Shown in pieces: positions 11,527-19,813 of a stretch of 64,000 nt of DNA. This DNA comes from Sphingobium sp. JS3065. Lineage in GTDB: Bacteria > Pseudomonadota > Alphaproteobacteria > Sphingomonadales > Sphingomonadaceae. The stretch spans positions 2,170,001-2,234,000 of the forward strand of contig NZ_CP102664.1 of assembly GCF_026427355.1 (NCBI RefSeq), given 5' to 3'. Numbering within the stretch: the stretch's first letter is position 1; every line of letters starts with the position of its first letter. A program made the position numbers and the translations under genes. A model generated the notes under the pieces. It saw only the letters and a program-made list of their open reading frames with translations, was not told the origin of the DNA and searched no databases.

Positions 11527-13227
11527 TCATTCTTTCTCCTTGTCGCCGTGCAGCAACGGCATGAGGTCGGAAATATCGACGTCGCGCCGCTCGTCGGGCA
11601 GCACGCCCAGCATCGGCCCGGTGCGCTCAACCACCCGCTTCACCACCGGAGCCGCCGTCCAGGCCGCCGTGCGCAGGCCATATTGGCCCGTTGCCTCGTC
11701 CATGGTGACGAGGACCACGTAGCGCGGATTGTCCATCGGGAAGGCAGAAGCGAAAGTCGTCACCAGCGAAGTCTTGTTGTACCGGCCCTCTTGGGGCTTT
11801 TCTGCGGAACCCGTCTTGCCGCCCACCCGGTAACCCTTGGCGTCGGCGCTGCGACCTGTACCCGCCGCGACGATCATGCGCAACAGTTGCCGCATCCGCG
11901 CGCTGGTGGCTGCGGAAAAGACGCGCCGCCCCTCCGGCACTTCATCCACCTTCAATTTGCGCAGCGTAGCGGGCCGCCACAGCCCGCCATTGACCAGCGC
12001 CGCATAAGCCGAAGCGAGATGCAAAGGCGTCACGGCGATGCCATGGCCATAGGAAACGGTGAGCGTCGTGATGCGCCCCCAATTGGCGGGCCACAGGGTC
12101 CCGGCGCGCTCGTTGAGTTCGATCGGGGCGCGCTGGTCGAAATGCAACTCCCGGAAAAGATGCTGCAAAGGCTCCGCACCCATCTGGTCCGCGATCCGCG
12201 CCGTGCCGATGTTGGAGCTGTGCACCAATATCTCCGGCACGTTGATCCAGCGACCGAGCGGATGGTCGTCCTTGATGCGGAAGCCTGCAATGCCCAGCGG
12301 CGCCGTCGCGTCATAGGTCTTGGACATGGAGGTGACGACCCCCCGGTCCATCGCCGCAGCAATCGACAGCGGCTTGAACGCCGAACCCAGTTCATAGCGC
12401 GCCTGCACCATATGGTTGCAGAGCGGCGATTCGCTGCAGTTCTTTCCCGCATAATTTTGCAGCTTGTTGGGATCGAAGACGGGGATCGACGCCATGGCGA
12501 TCACCTCGCCGCTATTCGCGTCCAGGATCACGCCACTCGCGCCCTTGGCGCGGGTCTGCACCAATTGCGCGTAAAGCTCGCTCTCCAGCGCGCCCTGTAC
12601 CCGGCTGTCGATGGACATGGCGAAGGGCTGCCCGCGCAACGCCGCATCGGTCAGCCGGTCGTTGAACGCCGCCTCGACGCCCATGCCGCCCTTGCCGTCC
12701 GCGTCAGGCGCGAAGCCCAGCACATGCGCCGCCAGGGTGCGCTGCGGATAGAGCCGCTCCTTCTCGCGGGGAAATTCGATGCCGATCTCGCCCAGCGCAT
12801 TCACCGCCGCCACTTCCTCCGGCAGCGCGCGACGGCGCAGATAGGCCCAGCCCTTGCCGGTCAGCTTCTTGTAGAAGGCTGCCTCCGGTTCATCGGGGAA
12901 GATTTCGTGCAGCTTGCGGGCAAGGTCGGCCGGATCGCTGATCAGCCTGGACGGCCGCGCCGCGATGGAATAGGCGTCCATCGTCCGCGCCAGCGGCACG
13001 CCGTTGCGATCCACGATATCGGCGCGGGCAGGCAGGCCCGCCGCGACATCGCCCCCGCGCCCGCTCCCCGAAAAAATCCCGACCCAGGCCAGCCGCAGGA
13101 TCAACACGCCCGTAACAGCCAGGAACAGGATCAGCAGCAGCATCAGCCGGTTATGCGCGATCGCCGTCAGGTCGACGCGCTGCCTGCCCGCCCTCGCTCC
13201 CCCCGGTTGGACGATGATCGTCGCCAT
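11527..13227 (-). CDS. ftsI: Septal peptidoglycan transpeptidase FtsI (PBP3)
   Basis: A 566-aa class B penicillin-binding protein that cross-links septal peptidoglycan with FtsW. It has an N-terminal membrane anchor (about residues 30-50), a PBP dimerisation domain, then the transpeptidase domain with all three active-site motifs: the SxxK in LGSAFKPLSIAAAMDRG, SSN in VHSSNIGTARIADQMG, and KTG in YRVGGKTGSAEKPQ. The start at 13227 is one base downstream of the upstream gene's stop; an upstream GTG would overlap that gene. Confidence 0.96.
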   Translation of the reverse strand: MATIIVQPGGARAGRQRVDLTAIAHNRLMLLLILFLAVTGVLILRLAWVGIFSGSGRGGDVAAGLPARADIVDRNGVPLARTMDAYSIAARPSRLISDPADLARKLHEIFPDEPEAAFYKKLTGKGWAYLRRRALPEEVAAVNALGEIGIEFPREKERLYPQRTLAAHVLGFAPDADGKGGMGVEAAFNDRLTDAALRGQPFAMSIDSRVQGALESELYAQLVQTRAKGASGVILDANSGEVIAMASIPVFDPNKLQNYAGKNCSESPLCNHMVQARYELGSAFKPLSIAAAMDRGVVTSMSKTYDATAPLGIAGFRIKDDHPLGRWINVPEILVHSSNIGTARIADQMGAEPLQHLFRELHFDQRAPIELNERAGTLWPANWGRITTLTVSYGHGIAVTPLHLASAYAALVNGGLWRPATLRKLKVDEVPEGRRVFSAATSARMRQLLRMIVAAGTGRSADAKGYRVGGKTGSAEKPQEGRYNKTSLVTTFASAFPMDNPRYVVLVTMDEATGQYGLRTAAWTAAPVVKRVVERTGPMLGVLPDERRDVDISDLMPLLHGDKEKE

Positions 13228-13228
13228 G

Positions 13229-13882
13229 TCAGCGATCCCCCTTGCGCCGCTCACGCTTCGCCTGCGCCGTCAGATCGCCCAGAGTGCTGTCGTCCAGCAG
13301 CTTCGCGTCCAGCATCGCCATCCGCTCGACGCGGCGCACGACCGGATTGGGCTTCGACATGTCGGCGTCGTCCTTCGCCTTTTCCTTCGCCGTCTTGACC
13401 GGCGCGGCCTTGGCCAGCTTGTCGACATTGTCGGCGGCATGGGCTTCGCGGATCACGGCGATGTCGCTGCGAATCTGCGTCGCGGCGGGGCTGGCCGGGG
13501 CGGCCTGCGGCGCTGAGGGCAGGTCGGCGGACGTCTGCACCATGGCCACCATCACTGGCGGCGCGACATAATCCGGCCCGTTGGGCTGCACGCCGTCCAG
13601 ATGCGCCAAAGCGCGCTCGCCCGCCAGATATTGCTGGGCGGTCGGCGTCGCATACATGAAATCATCCTGATTCCAGCGCTCCAACTGGCGCATATTCGCC
13701 CGCGCGCTGAATTCCGTCTCCAGATAGCGGATATCGGCCTTCGCCCGCGCGATCTGCACCCGCACCTTCATTAGTTCGTTGCGCTCGGTCGCGACCTTCA
13801 GCGACACCATATAGGCCCCCAGCGCCCCCAGAGCGACAAGGAGAATCCAGATCAGACCCTGCAATCTCTTGACCGCGATCAT
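13229..13882 (-). CDS. ftsL: FtsL-like bitopic division protein with long C-terminal tail
   Basis: A 217-aa protein between rsmH and ftsI, the position of ftsL in other dcw clusters. It has a membrane span at about residues 8-28 and then a heptad-like coiled coil ([20 protein letters not shown]), then a Pro/Ala-rich and charged tail of over 100 residues. FtsL is normally about 100 aa, so the tail is unusual. FtsL scaffolds FtsQ/B and activates FtsWI. Assignment rests on topology and synteny, as FtsL diverges strongly in sequence. The start forms an ATGA overlap with rsmH. Confidence 0.75.
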   Translation of the reverse strand: MIAVKRLQGLIWILLVALGALGAYMVSLKVATERNELMKVRVQIARAKADIRYLETEFSARANMRQLERWNQDDFMYATPTAQQYLAGERALAHLDGVQPNGPDYVAPPVMVAMVQTSADLPSAPQAAPASPAATQIRSDIAVIREAHAADNVDKLAKAAPVKTAKEKAKDDADMSKPNPVVRRVERMAMLDAKLLDDSTLGDLTAQAKRERRKGDR

Positions 13883-14841
13883 GAGCGGGAACTCCTGGAA
13901 ACAGGCGCGGAAGTACGAATGGCGCTGCGCAGCGTGGCGGATCGGGCGCGGGGGTTGCGCGCCAGTTCCACCATGCCGGGCCGCACCGCCTTGGCGGGCT
14001 TGGCGAAGGTCGGCGCGGGTCCGGACTGCTTTTGCGGCATATGGCGCGAACCGCCCGCATCCCCGCCGCTGCGGTTGCGCAGGAACTGCTTGACGATGCG
14101 GTCCTCCAGACTGTGGAAGGTTACGATCGCCAACCGGCCGCCTTCCTCCAATATGGCCTCGGCCGCCTCCAGCCCGCGCTCCAGTTCCTCCAGTTCGCGG
14201 TTCACATGGATGCGGATCGCCTGGAAGGTCCGGGTCGCCGGGTCTTTCTTGTCATGCGGCTTGTAGCCCAGGGCGCGGCGCACGACGCTCGCCAACTGCC
14301 CGGTGCGCTCCAGCGGGCGCGCCTCGACAATCGCCTTCGCCACCCGGCGCGAACGCGGCTCCTCGCCATAGCGGTACAGCACATCGGCAATTTCCTGCTC
14401 AGGGGCATTGTTCAGGAAATCGGCGGCGTTCATCCCGCTCCGGCTCATCGTCATGTCGAGCGGCCCGTCGCCCTGAAAGGAAAAGCCCCGCTCCGGCCGG
14501 TCCAACTGCATAGAGGACACGCCGATATCCAACGTCACGCCCGAAACCGACGTCACGCCGCGCTCCGCTAGATATTCCTCCATCCGCGAAAATTCGCCCG
14601 CGATCAGGGTGATGCCCTTTTCATCCGCCAACGCCTGCCCTTCGCGGATCGCATCGGGATCGCGGTCGAAGGCGAACACCTTCGCCCCCTTCGCCGCCAT
14701 CGCGCTGGCATAGCCGCCCGCGCCGAACGTGCCGTCGACATGCGCCTCGCCGGGGTTGATGGCGAGGGCGTCGAGCACTTCATCGATGAGCACCGGAATG
14801 TGGCGATCAGGGTCTTTGGCTTGATCGACGGAAGCACTCAC
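13879..14841 (-). CDS. rsmH: 16S rRNA (cytosine1402-N4)-methyltransferase RsmH
   Basis: A 320-aa SAM-dependent methyltransferase (formerly MraW) that modifies C1402 in the ribosomal P site. The N-terminus has [13 protein letters not shown] and the SAM loop [37 protein letters not shown] and the C-terminal [19 protein letters not shown] are RsmH signatures. The start is GTG in a GTGA overlap with mraZ, so it is coupled to mraZ translation. Confidence 0.97.
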   Translation of the reverse strand: MSASVDQAKDPDRHIPVLIDEVLDALAINPGEAHVDGTFGAGGYASAMAAKGAKVFAFDRDPDAIREGQALADEKGITLIAGEFSRMEEYLAERGVTSVSGVTLDIGVSSMQLDRPERGFSFQGDGPLDMTMSRSGMNAADFLNNAPEQEIADVLYRYGEEPRSRRVAKAIVEARPLERTGQLASVVRRALGYKPHDKKDPATRTFQAIRIHVNRELEELERGLEAAEAILEEGGRLAIVTFHSLEDRIVKQFLRNRSGGDAGGSRHMPQKQSGPAPTFAKPAKAVRPGMVELARNPRARSATLRSAIRTSAPVSRSSRS

Positions 14842-15335
14842 TTGCCGCCTCCCGCCGCCCGCTGGTCGAGCCAGCGCCGCACCTTGTTGCGGATCAGTTC
14901 GGGCCGGTCCTTGCTATCGACCAACGTTTCGGGCTTCCAGATCTGGATATAACGGCCCACGCCATAGAAGAACACGGCGTCGGTGATACCATATTCCTCC
15001 TTGATATCGGGATGCATGGCGAAGCGGCCACCTTCGTCGAAATTCACCTCTTCGATGGTTCCGAGCCGTCGTTCCATTTCCAGATCGGCATCATAGTCGC
15101 GGCCCTGGGCGCGCGCTTCGCGAGCCAGTTCCTCGACCTCGGTGAACAGATGGCGGCGGTGCGACTCGCCAAAGGCCGTGGCGCAGGGGTTGCCGCCATG
15201 GACCGAAAGGAAAAGCCGCGTTTCATTGCCGCTGGAGAGCTTGACCTGCCGACGCATCTCCAGGGGCAGCACGAAACGGCCTTTGCCGTCCGCGACGCTG
15301 AATGCGTTGCCCGTAAAGAGAATGACTTCCGACAC
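14838..15335 (-). CDS. mraZ: Transcriptional regulator MraZ
   Basis: A 165-aa protein with two SpoVT/AbrB-type MraZ repeats: the first around [17 protein letters not shown], the second around [19 protein letters not shown], ending in [11 protein letters not shown]. MraZ binds repeats upstream of its own gene and represses or tunes the dcw operon, and in E. coli is balanced by RsmH. A GTG at 15335 gives the conserved N-terminal beta strand; the frame is open further upstream but those residues do not look like MraZ. It is the first gene of the cluster and has a candidate operator about 140 bases upstream. Confidence 0.93.
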   Translation of the reverse strand: MSEVILFTGNAFSVADGKGRFVLPLEMRRQVKLSSGNETRLFLSVHGGNPCATAFGESHRRHLFTEVEELAREARAQGRDYDADLEMERRLGTIEEVNFDEGGRFAMHPDIKEEYGITDAVFFYGVGRYIQIWKPETLVDSKDRPELIRNKVRRWLDQRAAGGGK

Positions 15336-15445
15336 TTTTGGACCGCTGCCCCTCTGTTCCCAGGGCGCAGGCCGTCGCCGGCCGGATCGACACAACGACG
15401 AACCGGCTCACAGGACTAGCAAAGCCTGACAAACCCCTATGGCCT

Positions 15446-15524
15446 TTAAATACCAAGCCATGGGGTTCAAGAAAAGGGATATTTTGGGAAAAGCCGGGAA
15501 ATCCTGTTTTGTTCTGGTATTTAA
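15446..15524 (-). promoter_or_regulatory. Candidate MraZ operator for the dcw operon
   Basis: Three GGGA boxes start at 15476, 15486 and 15496 on the plus strand, exactly 10 bases apart, followed by AA or AT. They are flanked by a perfect 10-bp inverted repeat, TTAAATACCA at 15446-15455 and TGGTATTTAA at 15515-15524, whose centre falls on the middle box. E. coli MraZ is known to bind three TGGGN repeats separated by 5 bases. The position upstream of mraZ fits. Promoter hexamers are not clear enough to call. Confidence 0.65.
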
Positions 15525-15571
15525 TCGCCTTTTGCCGGTTTCATAAGAGCGAGGTGAAGGTGAATGAAGGC

Positions 15572-16747
15572 CTAAGGAGCGGGCCTCCTCCGCCAGAACA
15601 GCGCCGTTCCCAAACCCGCCCAGAAAATCCCGGCCAAAATCGCCCAGCGAACGGCATTGACCAGCGCATCGCCCGAACGGACCCAACGCCGCCGGGCGGG
15701 AAGTTCTCCGCCCAAAGCCCCGGCGACGAATTGCGGCGTGTCCGCGATCCATTGATCCGGCTCCAGCGGCGCAGCCGGATCGGCCAGCCAGAGCCGGTCG
15801 TCGACCAAATCCGCATCGGCCACGATGGTCGCGACGCCCTTCCCCACGGTGCAGCGCGCCACCAGGCCGCGCCCGGCGATCCGGCAATTCGGCCCGGCAT
15901 TCTGGAAACCGGAGGCGGCGTAGAGGGTCAGCACCCGCCCATCGCCCAGAAAATGGCGCTTTTCGCCAGGGGAAGGGGGCATCAGCCTCACGCCCCAATA
16001 TTCGATCATGGCGGCCAACAAGGTTACGGCCGGCGGCCGGCGCCGATCCCCCAGCGGCAAGTCCATCGGCCAGCGCAATTCCGGATCTGCCAGGATCAGC
16101 GCTTTGCCGCCCCTGTCGATCCACGCATTCAGCGCGACCAGTTCATCCATGGAAAAGGCGCGCGGCTGGGCGAGCAGCAACGCCTTGGCCCGGCCTTTCT
16201 CCAGAGCCATGGGACTGTCGACGGCTTGTACGCCGAAACGTTGGCGCAGGACCGCAATGATAGGGGCGTCCGCCTTATCGCCATCCTCACGCCAGAATAG
16301 CGGCAGGCCGGTGATGACCGCCAGTTCGGCCTGCTTCCCCGGCGAGGGTTGAATGCGAGGCTGCCCCGCAAGCCAGCAGACCATCAAAGCCAGGAGACCG
16401 CACCCCAGCCACCCCATCCAACCTGTTTTTGTGAACGTCAGCCCGGCAATCGTAGCCAGCGCCGCCAAAGACAAAAACCACAGCACCGATCCGAAGGCCG
16501 GAATCCACCAGGCCGCCAGAAACGCGCAGGACAACACCGTCCCAACCGTTCCCAACCCTGCCCACCAGGCCGCACCCTCGCCCCGTCGAGCCTTGAGAAA
16601 CGCCGCCGCCGGGACCAGCAACAATGTGGGAACCATCCACCCGCGCGGGTCGACCTGCCCCGTCCGCAACAGCGCTGGCAGGCCGCCGAGCAGCACCGCC
16701 ACCCCCGGCAGAGCCAGCATCAGAAATGTCCGAAGCGCTACCTTCAA
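15572..16747 (-). CDS. Membrane protein with DUF4350/GldG-like soluble domain
   Basis: A 391-aa protein with about five N-terminal membrane spans (residues 5-130), a soluble domain of about 220 residues, and a C-terminal span followed by RRRPAP. The soluble part (LALLLAQPR-like strand, LNAWIDRGGKALILADPELR, ATIVADADLVDDRLW) resembles the DUF4350 / GldG-like fold found in proteins linked to ABC transporters and gliding. No ABC ATPase is adjacent. It forms a likely pair with the small membrane protein upstream (17-bp gap) and ends 236 bases before mraZ. Function unknown. Confidence 0.6.
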   Translation of the reverse strand: MKVALRTFLMLALPGVAVLLGGLPALLRTGQVDPRGWMVPTLLLVPAAAFLKARRGEGAAWWAGLGTVGTVLSCAFLAAWWIPAFGSVLWFLSLAALATIAGLTFTKTGWMGWLGCGLLALMVCWLAGQPRIQPSPGKQAELAVITGLPLFWREDGDKADAPIIAVLRQRFGVQAVDSPMALEKGRAKALLLAQPRAFSMDELVALNAWIDRGGKALILADPELRWPMDLPLGDRRRPPAVTLLAAMIEYWGVRLMPPSPGEKRHFLGDGRVLTLYAASGFQNAGPNCRIAGRGLVARCTVGKGVATIVADADLVDDRLWLADPAAPLEPDQWIADTPQFVAGALGGELPARRRWVRSGDALVNAVRWAILAGIFWAGLGTALFWRRRPAP

Positions 16748-16764
16748 GCCCGACCCGCCGCCAA

Positions 16765-17070
16765 TCAGCGCGAAGCCGGCGGAATCTCGCGATCCATGGG
16801 TTTCTTCAAATTGGGATCGGGCTGCAAATCCGGCACGATCGGCGCCTGTTCCGGCGCGGGCTGCACGCCCAGTTCCGCCAGCGGCTCCTTGGGCGCCACG
16901 GCATTGACGTCCAGCGTCGGCACGGTCGGCGGCGGCACCGATGGATCGTCGATCCGCGCCTTGTCGATCACGATATTCGCCAGACCCACGAGCAACACCA
17001 CGCCCGCCAGCCCCGTGAGGCCGATCTGGACACGCTGCAACCCTTCCTGTTGGCGGGGTGTTTCAGCCAT
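16765..17070 (-). CDS. Small single-span membrane protein, unknown
   Basis: A 101-aa protein with a short cytoplasmic tail, one membrane span at about residues 16-36 (IGLTGLAGVVLLVGLANIVI), and a Pro-rich, probably periplasmic C-terminal region that looks disordered. It is 17 bases upstream of the DUF4350-like gene and 43 bases downstream of cysK, on the same strand. I do not recognise a family; co-occurrence suggests it works with the DUF4350-like protein. Confidence 0.7.
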   Translation of the reverse strand: MAETPRQQEGLQRVQIGLTGLAGVVLLVGLANIVIDKARIDDPSVPPPTVPTLDVNAVAPKEPLAELGVQPAPEQAPIVPDLQPDPNLKKPMDREIPPASR

Positions 17071-17113
17071 GATAGCGTGCTCTTTTCTTCGCCGCCGCGA
17101 CCCTTGTCGGCGT

Positions 17114-18115
17114 TCAACGAGTGTGCGCGAGCCAGGGGAAGACAGTCAACCCCTTGGATTCCAGCCACTCGCGATTATAAAGCGTTGAAAGATAACGGAA
17201 TCCGGTATCGCACAAAATCGTGGCGATGCGCTTGCCCGGCCCAAGCTGCTTTGCCAGCGCCACCGCGCCCGCGACATTGATGCCCGAAGACAGGCCCAGG
17301 CACAGCCCTTCTTCGGCCAGCAGACGGCGCACCCAGAGCAGCCCCTCCTCATCGGAAATGCGGAACTGGGTATCGATCGGCGCGCCTTCCAGATTGGCGG
17401 TGACGCGCCCCTGCCCGATACCCTCGGCCACCGAAGACCCTTCCGCCTTCAACTCGCCATGGGCATAATAATTGTACAGCGCCGCGCCATGCGGATCGCT
17501 GAGCGCGATGGTGATATTCTCGTCATGCGCCTTCAGCCCCAGACCGACACCGGCAATCGTCCCGCCAGTCCCCGCCGCGCAGGTGAAGCCGTCGATCCGC
17601 CCGTCCATCTGGGTCCAGATCTCTTCCGCGGTGCCGATGATATGCGCCTTGCGGTTGGCGATATTGTCGAACTGGTTGGCCCAGATCGCGCCTTCCGTCT
17701 CCTCCGCCAGACGGCGCGAGGTGTGCACGAAATGGCCGGGATTCGAATAGGGCGCCGCCGGCACCGTCACCAGTTCCGCACCCAAGGCGCGCAACGTGTC
17801 CATCTTCTCCCGGCTCTGCGTTTCGGGCATGACGATGATCGTCCTGTACCCCTTGGCATTGGCCACCAGCGCCAGGCCGATGCCGGTATTGCCCGCCGTG
17901 CCCTCGACAATGGTGCCGCCGGGCTTCAACAGCCCCTTTTCCTCGGCATCGTTGACGATGAACAGCGCAGCGCGATCCTTCACCGAAGCGCCGGGATTGG
18001 TGAATTCGCACTTGGCGTAAATATCGCAGCCCGTCTCTTCGGACGGACCGGCAAGACGCACCAACGGCGTGTTGCCAATCAGGGCGAGGCTATCTTTCTG
18101 AACCAGCATGGCCAT
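17114..18115 (-). CDS. cysK: Cysteine synthase A
   Basis: A 333-aa PLP enzyme making L-cysteine from O-acetylserine and sulfide. The PLP lysine lies in NPGASVKDRAALFIVND, the substrate loop is EGTAGNTGIGLALVANAKG, and the phosphate-cradle is CAAGTGGTIAGVGLG; the C-terminal LSSGINVAGA and ILCDTGFRYLSTLYN are typical. The start is 18115 or an ATG two codons later; a longer upstream frame has no family similarity. Cystathionine beta-synthase is an alternative but there is no CBS domain. Confidence 0.93.
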   Translation of the reverse strand: MAMLVQKDSLALIGNTPLVRLAGPSEETGCDIYAKCEFTNPGASVKDRAALFIVNDAEEKGLLKPGGTIVEGTAGNTGIGLALVANAKGYRTIIVMPETQSREKMDTLRALGAELVTVPAAPYSNPGHFVHTSRRLAEETEGAIWANQFDNIANRKAHIIGTAEEIWTQMDGRIDGFTCAAGTGGTIAGVGLGLKAHDENITIALSDPHGAALYNYYAHGELKAEGSSVAEGIGQGRVTANLEGAPIDTQFRISDEEGLLWVRRLLAEEGLCLGLSSGINVAGAVALAKQLGPGKRIATILCDTGFRYLSTLYNREWLESKGLTVFPWLAHTR

Positions 18116-18324
18116 CGCATAGCGGACCTGACACGCGCTTGCCAAGCAAGGGATTGATGACGGGATAAAAGTCCGGATTGTCCTCCCCGCCCTTAACCTT
18201 TCCAACGCCCTTCGTCCCAGACCGGGACAGGCCGAAATCCGTAGGGGAAGTGGCGATATTTTTCCTCTATGAAGGCGCCAAGACACGGATTTTTCGGGGA
18301 AACATCTTCTTGGCGGGCGGCGGC

Positions 18325-19251
18325 ATGATCAGGGCGAAGGGAGCAAGGCAGGGCGTGATCGCCATGCTGGCCCTGGTCGCGCTCGCCGCGCCGCGCCTGA
18401 TCACCGCAGCGCCGCTCGACCTGCTGGCCATATCCGGAACCGCGGACGACCCGGCGGAAAAGCCGGGGGAGAATTTCCCCGGATCGGCCTTTTTCTTCGC
18501 GCAGGGCGCTTTCGACCCCGTACCCGGCACGACCAGGCTGCACAGCCGGCATGTCATGGCCCTCGACGCGGTACAGGCGGCCCCCGCCATGGCGTTTCGC
18601 GGCTTGACCGCGCTCGACGGCTATCGGGCGCTCAATTGCCTGACCTCCGCCATTTATTATGAAGCCGGAAGCGAGCCGGAGGATGGCCAGCGCGCCGTGG
18701 CGCAGGTGGTGCTGAATCGGGTGCGCAACCCGCTCTGGCCCAAAAGCGTGTGCGGCGTCGTCTATCAGGGGTCTGAACGCACCGATTATCGCTGCCAGTT
18801 CACCTTCAGTTGTGACGGCTCCATGGCGCGCATGGCCAGCGCCGCAGGATGGACGCGGGCGCGCCGCATCGCTGCCCAGGCGCTGTCCGGTATCGTCTAC
18901 AGGCCCGTCGGCCTCGCCACCTATTATCACACGCTGGCGGTCCGCCCCGATTGGGCCGCGGCGATGCGGCCGGTCGCCGTGATCGGCGCGCATATCTTCT
19001 ACCGTCCGCCCGGCGTCGATGGCGCCCCCGCCGCCTTCCGCGCCGCCTATATGGGGCGGGAAACGCAGTCCGGGCCGGCTCGCCCGGCCAGGCCCGCACT
19101 CGGCCCGGCCCAGGGATTGCCCCTTCCCCTGGCTCCCTTTTCCACCCCGACCGTCCCTGCGGCAGCAACGCCCTTGCCCGATGCCGAGCCGGGCCTCCCC
19201 CAGTCGGCCATCAGACCCGAATATCGCAACAGCGGCCGCCCATTGATCTGA
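18325..19251 (+). CDS. SleB-type cell wall hydrolase
   Basis: A 308-aa exported protein. Residues 1-27 form a signal peptide (MIRAKGARQGVIAMLALVAL start). Residues about 90-215 match the Hydrolase_2/SleB/CwlJ domain, with the catalytic Glu in LTSAIYYEAGSEPEDGQRAV, then VVLNRVRNPLWPKSVCGVVY, CQFTFSCDG and TYYHTLAVRPDWA. The C-terminal ~80 residues are Pro/Ala-rich and probably disordered. It likely cleaves peptidoglycan glycan strands during growth. The frame is open upstream to 18178, but 18325 places the signal peptide at the terminus. Confidence 0.88.
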   Translation: MIRAKGARQGVIAMLALVALAAPRLITAAPLDLLAISGTADDPAEKPGENFPGSAFFFAQGAFDPVPGTTRLHSRHVMALDAVQAAPAMAFRGLTALDGYRALNCLTSAIYYEAGSEPEDGQRAVAQVVLNRVRNPLWPKSVCGVVYQGSERTDYRCQFTFSCDGSMARMASAAGWTRARRIAAQALSGIVYRPVGLATYYHTLAVRPDWAAAMRPVAVIGAHIFYRPPGVDGAPAAFRAAYMGRETQSGPARPARPALGPAQGLPLPLAPFSTPTVPAAATPLPDAEPGLPQSAIRPEYRNSGRPLI

Positions 19252-19286
19252 CAGGTTCCCAATTTTCGGCGGAGGCCGGGATTTTT

Positions 19287-19292
19287 TATAAT
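19287..19292 (+). promoter_or_regulatory. Perfect TATAAT -10 element
   Basis: A consensus TATAAT lies at 19287-19292 inside a T-rich stretch, 35 bases after the SleB-type gene. It has no good -35 match at 16-18 bases, so strength is uncertain. Transcription from here would start near 19299 and run through the hairpins that follow. The 384-bp gap 19252-19635 contains no coding frame I can support. Confidence 0.35.
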
Positions 19293-19294
19293 TA

Positions 19295-19352
19295 GCGCAT
19301 TGTGAACCATTCAACTCGTTGAAAAACAACGAAATAAAAAATGCGCGTTTTT
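19295..19352 (+). terminator. Stem-loop with T-run after the SleB-type gene
   Basis: GCGCATT (19295-19301) pairs with AATGCGC (19340-19346) and is followed by GTTTTT. The loop holds a second hairpin, TCGTTG/CAACGA (19316-19321 with 19327-19332). It could end the hydrolase transcript or be the 5' domain of a small RNA. Confidence 0.4.
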
Positions 19353-19441
19353 CCCAAGCGGTGGAACCTATGCTCCATCCGGTAGTTTTGTTGTTCGGAT
19401 AGCAAATCTTTTGCCCCCCGCTCTTGCTATCCAAAAAAACA

Positions 19442-19492
19442 TGAGCCCGGAACGCATCTCCCCCCCCCGACGCGTTCCGGGCTCAGAATTTT
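19442..19492 (+). terminator. Strong rho-independent terminator
   Basis: TGAGCCCGGAACGC at 19442-19455 pairs perfectly with GCGTTCCGGGCTCA ending at 19485. The loop contains a run of nine C. The stem is followed by GAATTTTT on the plus strand and by a T-run on the minus strand (plus-strand A-run at 19433-19439), so it can act in both directions. A 9-bp hairpin GGATAGCAA/TTGCTATCC lies just upstream (19397-19432). Confidence 0.75.
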
Positions 19493-19635
19493 TCGGGCCT
19501 ATCCCACGGAAATGACGACTATTGCTGTGTTCGGAACGCTTTTCCGGTCGATGGGTTGTTCCTTGGTCACCGGCAGACGTCCGGTTGAGGCATCCCCAGC
19601 CTCGGGCATGCGCGAAAGACTCTGAAAAGGAGACG

Positions 19636-19767
19636 ATGATGACCAGGAAGATTCTAGCAGCCCTCTTGCTGACAGGTTCGCTGATGGTGGCCGCTTGCAA
19701 TACGGTCGAGGGCGCAGGCAAGGATGTGCAGAGTGCCGGGGAAGCGGTGGAGAACGCCGCCAACTGA
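19636..19767 (+). CDS. Entericidin A/B-family lipoprotein
   Basis: A 43-aa protein: basic start MMTRKILAALLLTGSLMVAA, lipobox VAAC, then a short mature part (NTVEGAGKDVQSAGEAVENA) typical of the entericidin EcnA/EcnB family. These tiny envelope lipoproteins are stress-linked in enterobacteria, but in alphaproteobacteria the role is unclear. AAAAGGAG lies 4-6 bases before the ATG pair at 19636/19639, so the short start is preferred over an upstream in-frame extension. A terminator follows directly. Confidence 0.88.
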   Translation: MMTRKILAALLLTGSLMVAACNTVEGAGKDVQSAGEAVENAAN

Positions 19768-19780
19768 TCCATTCGAATGA

Positions 19781-19810
19781 AAAGGCTCGCCCTTCACGGC
19801 GAGCCTTTTC
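19781..19810. terminator. Bidirectional terminator between the entericidin gene and tatC
   Basis: AAAGGCTCGCC pairs with GGCGAGCCTTT around a CTTCAC loop, with A and T runs on either side. It lies between two convergent genes and can serve both. Confidence 0.85.
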
Positions 19811-19813
19811 ATG

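Noticed and set aside
18178..18324. N-terminal extension of the SleB-type hydrolase
   Set aside because: Would hide the clear signal peptide that starts at 18325; residues upstream have no family similarity.
19461..19469. Run of nine C as a phase-variable tract
   Set aside because: It is the loop of a terminator hairpin in non-coding DNA, not inside a gene or between promoter elements.
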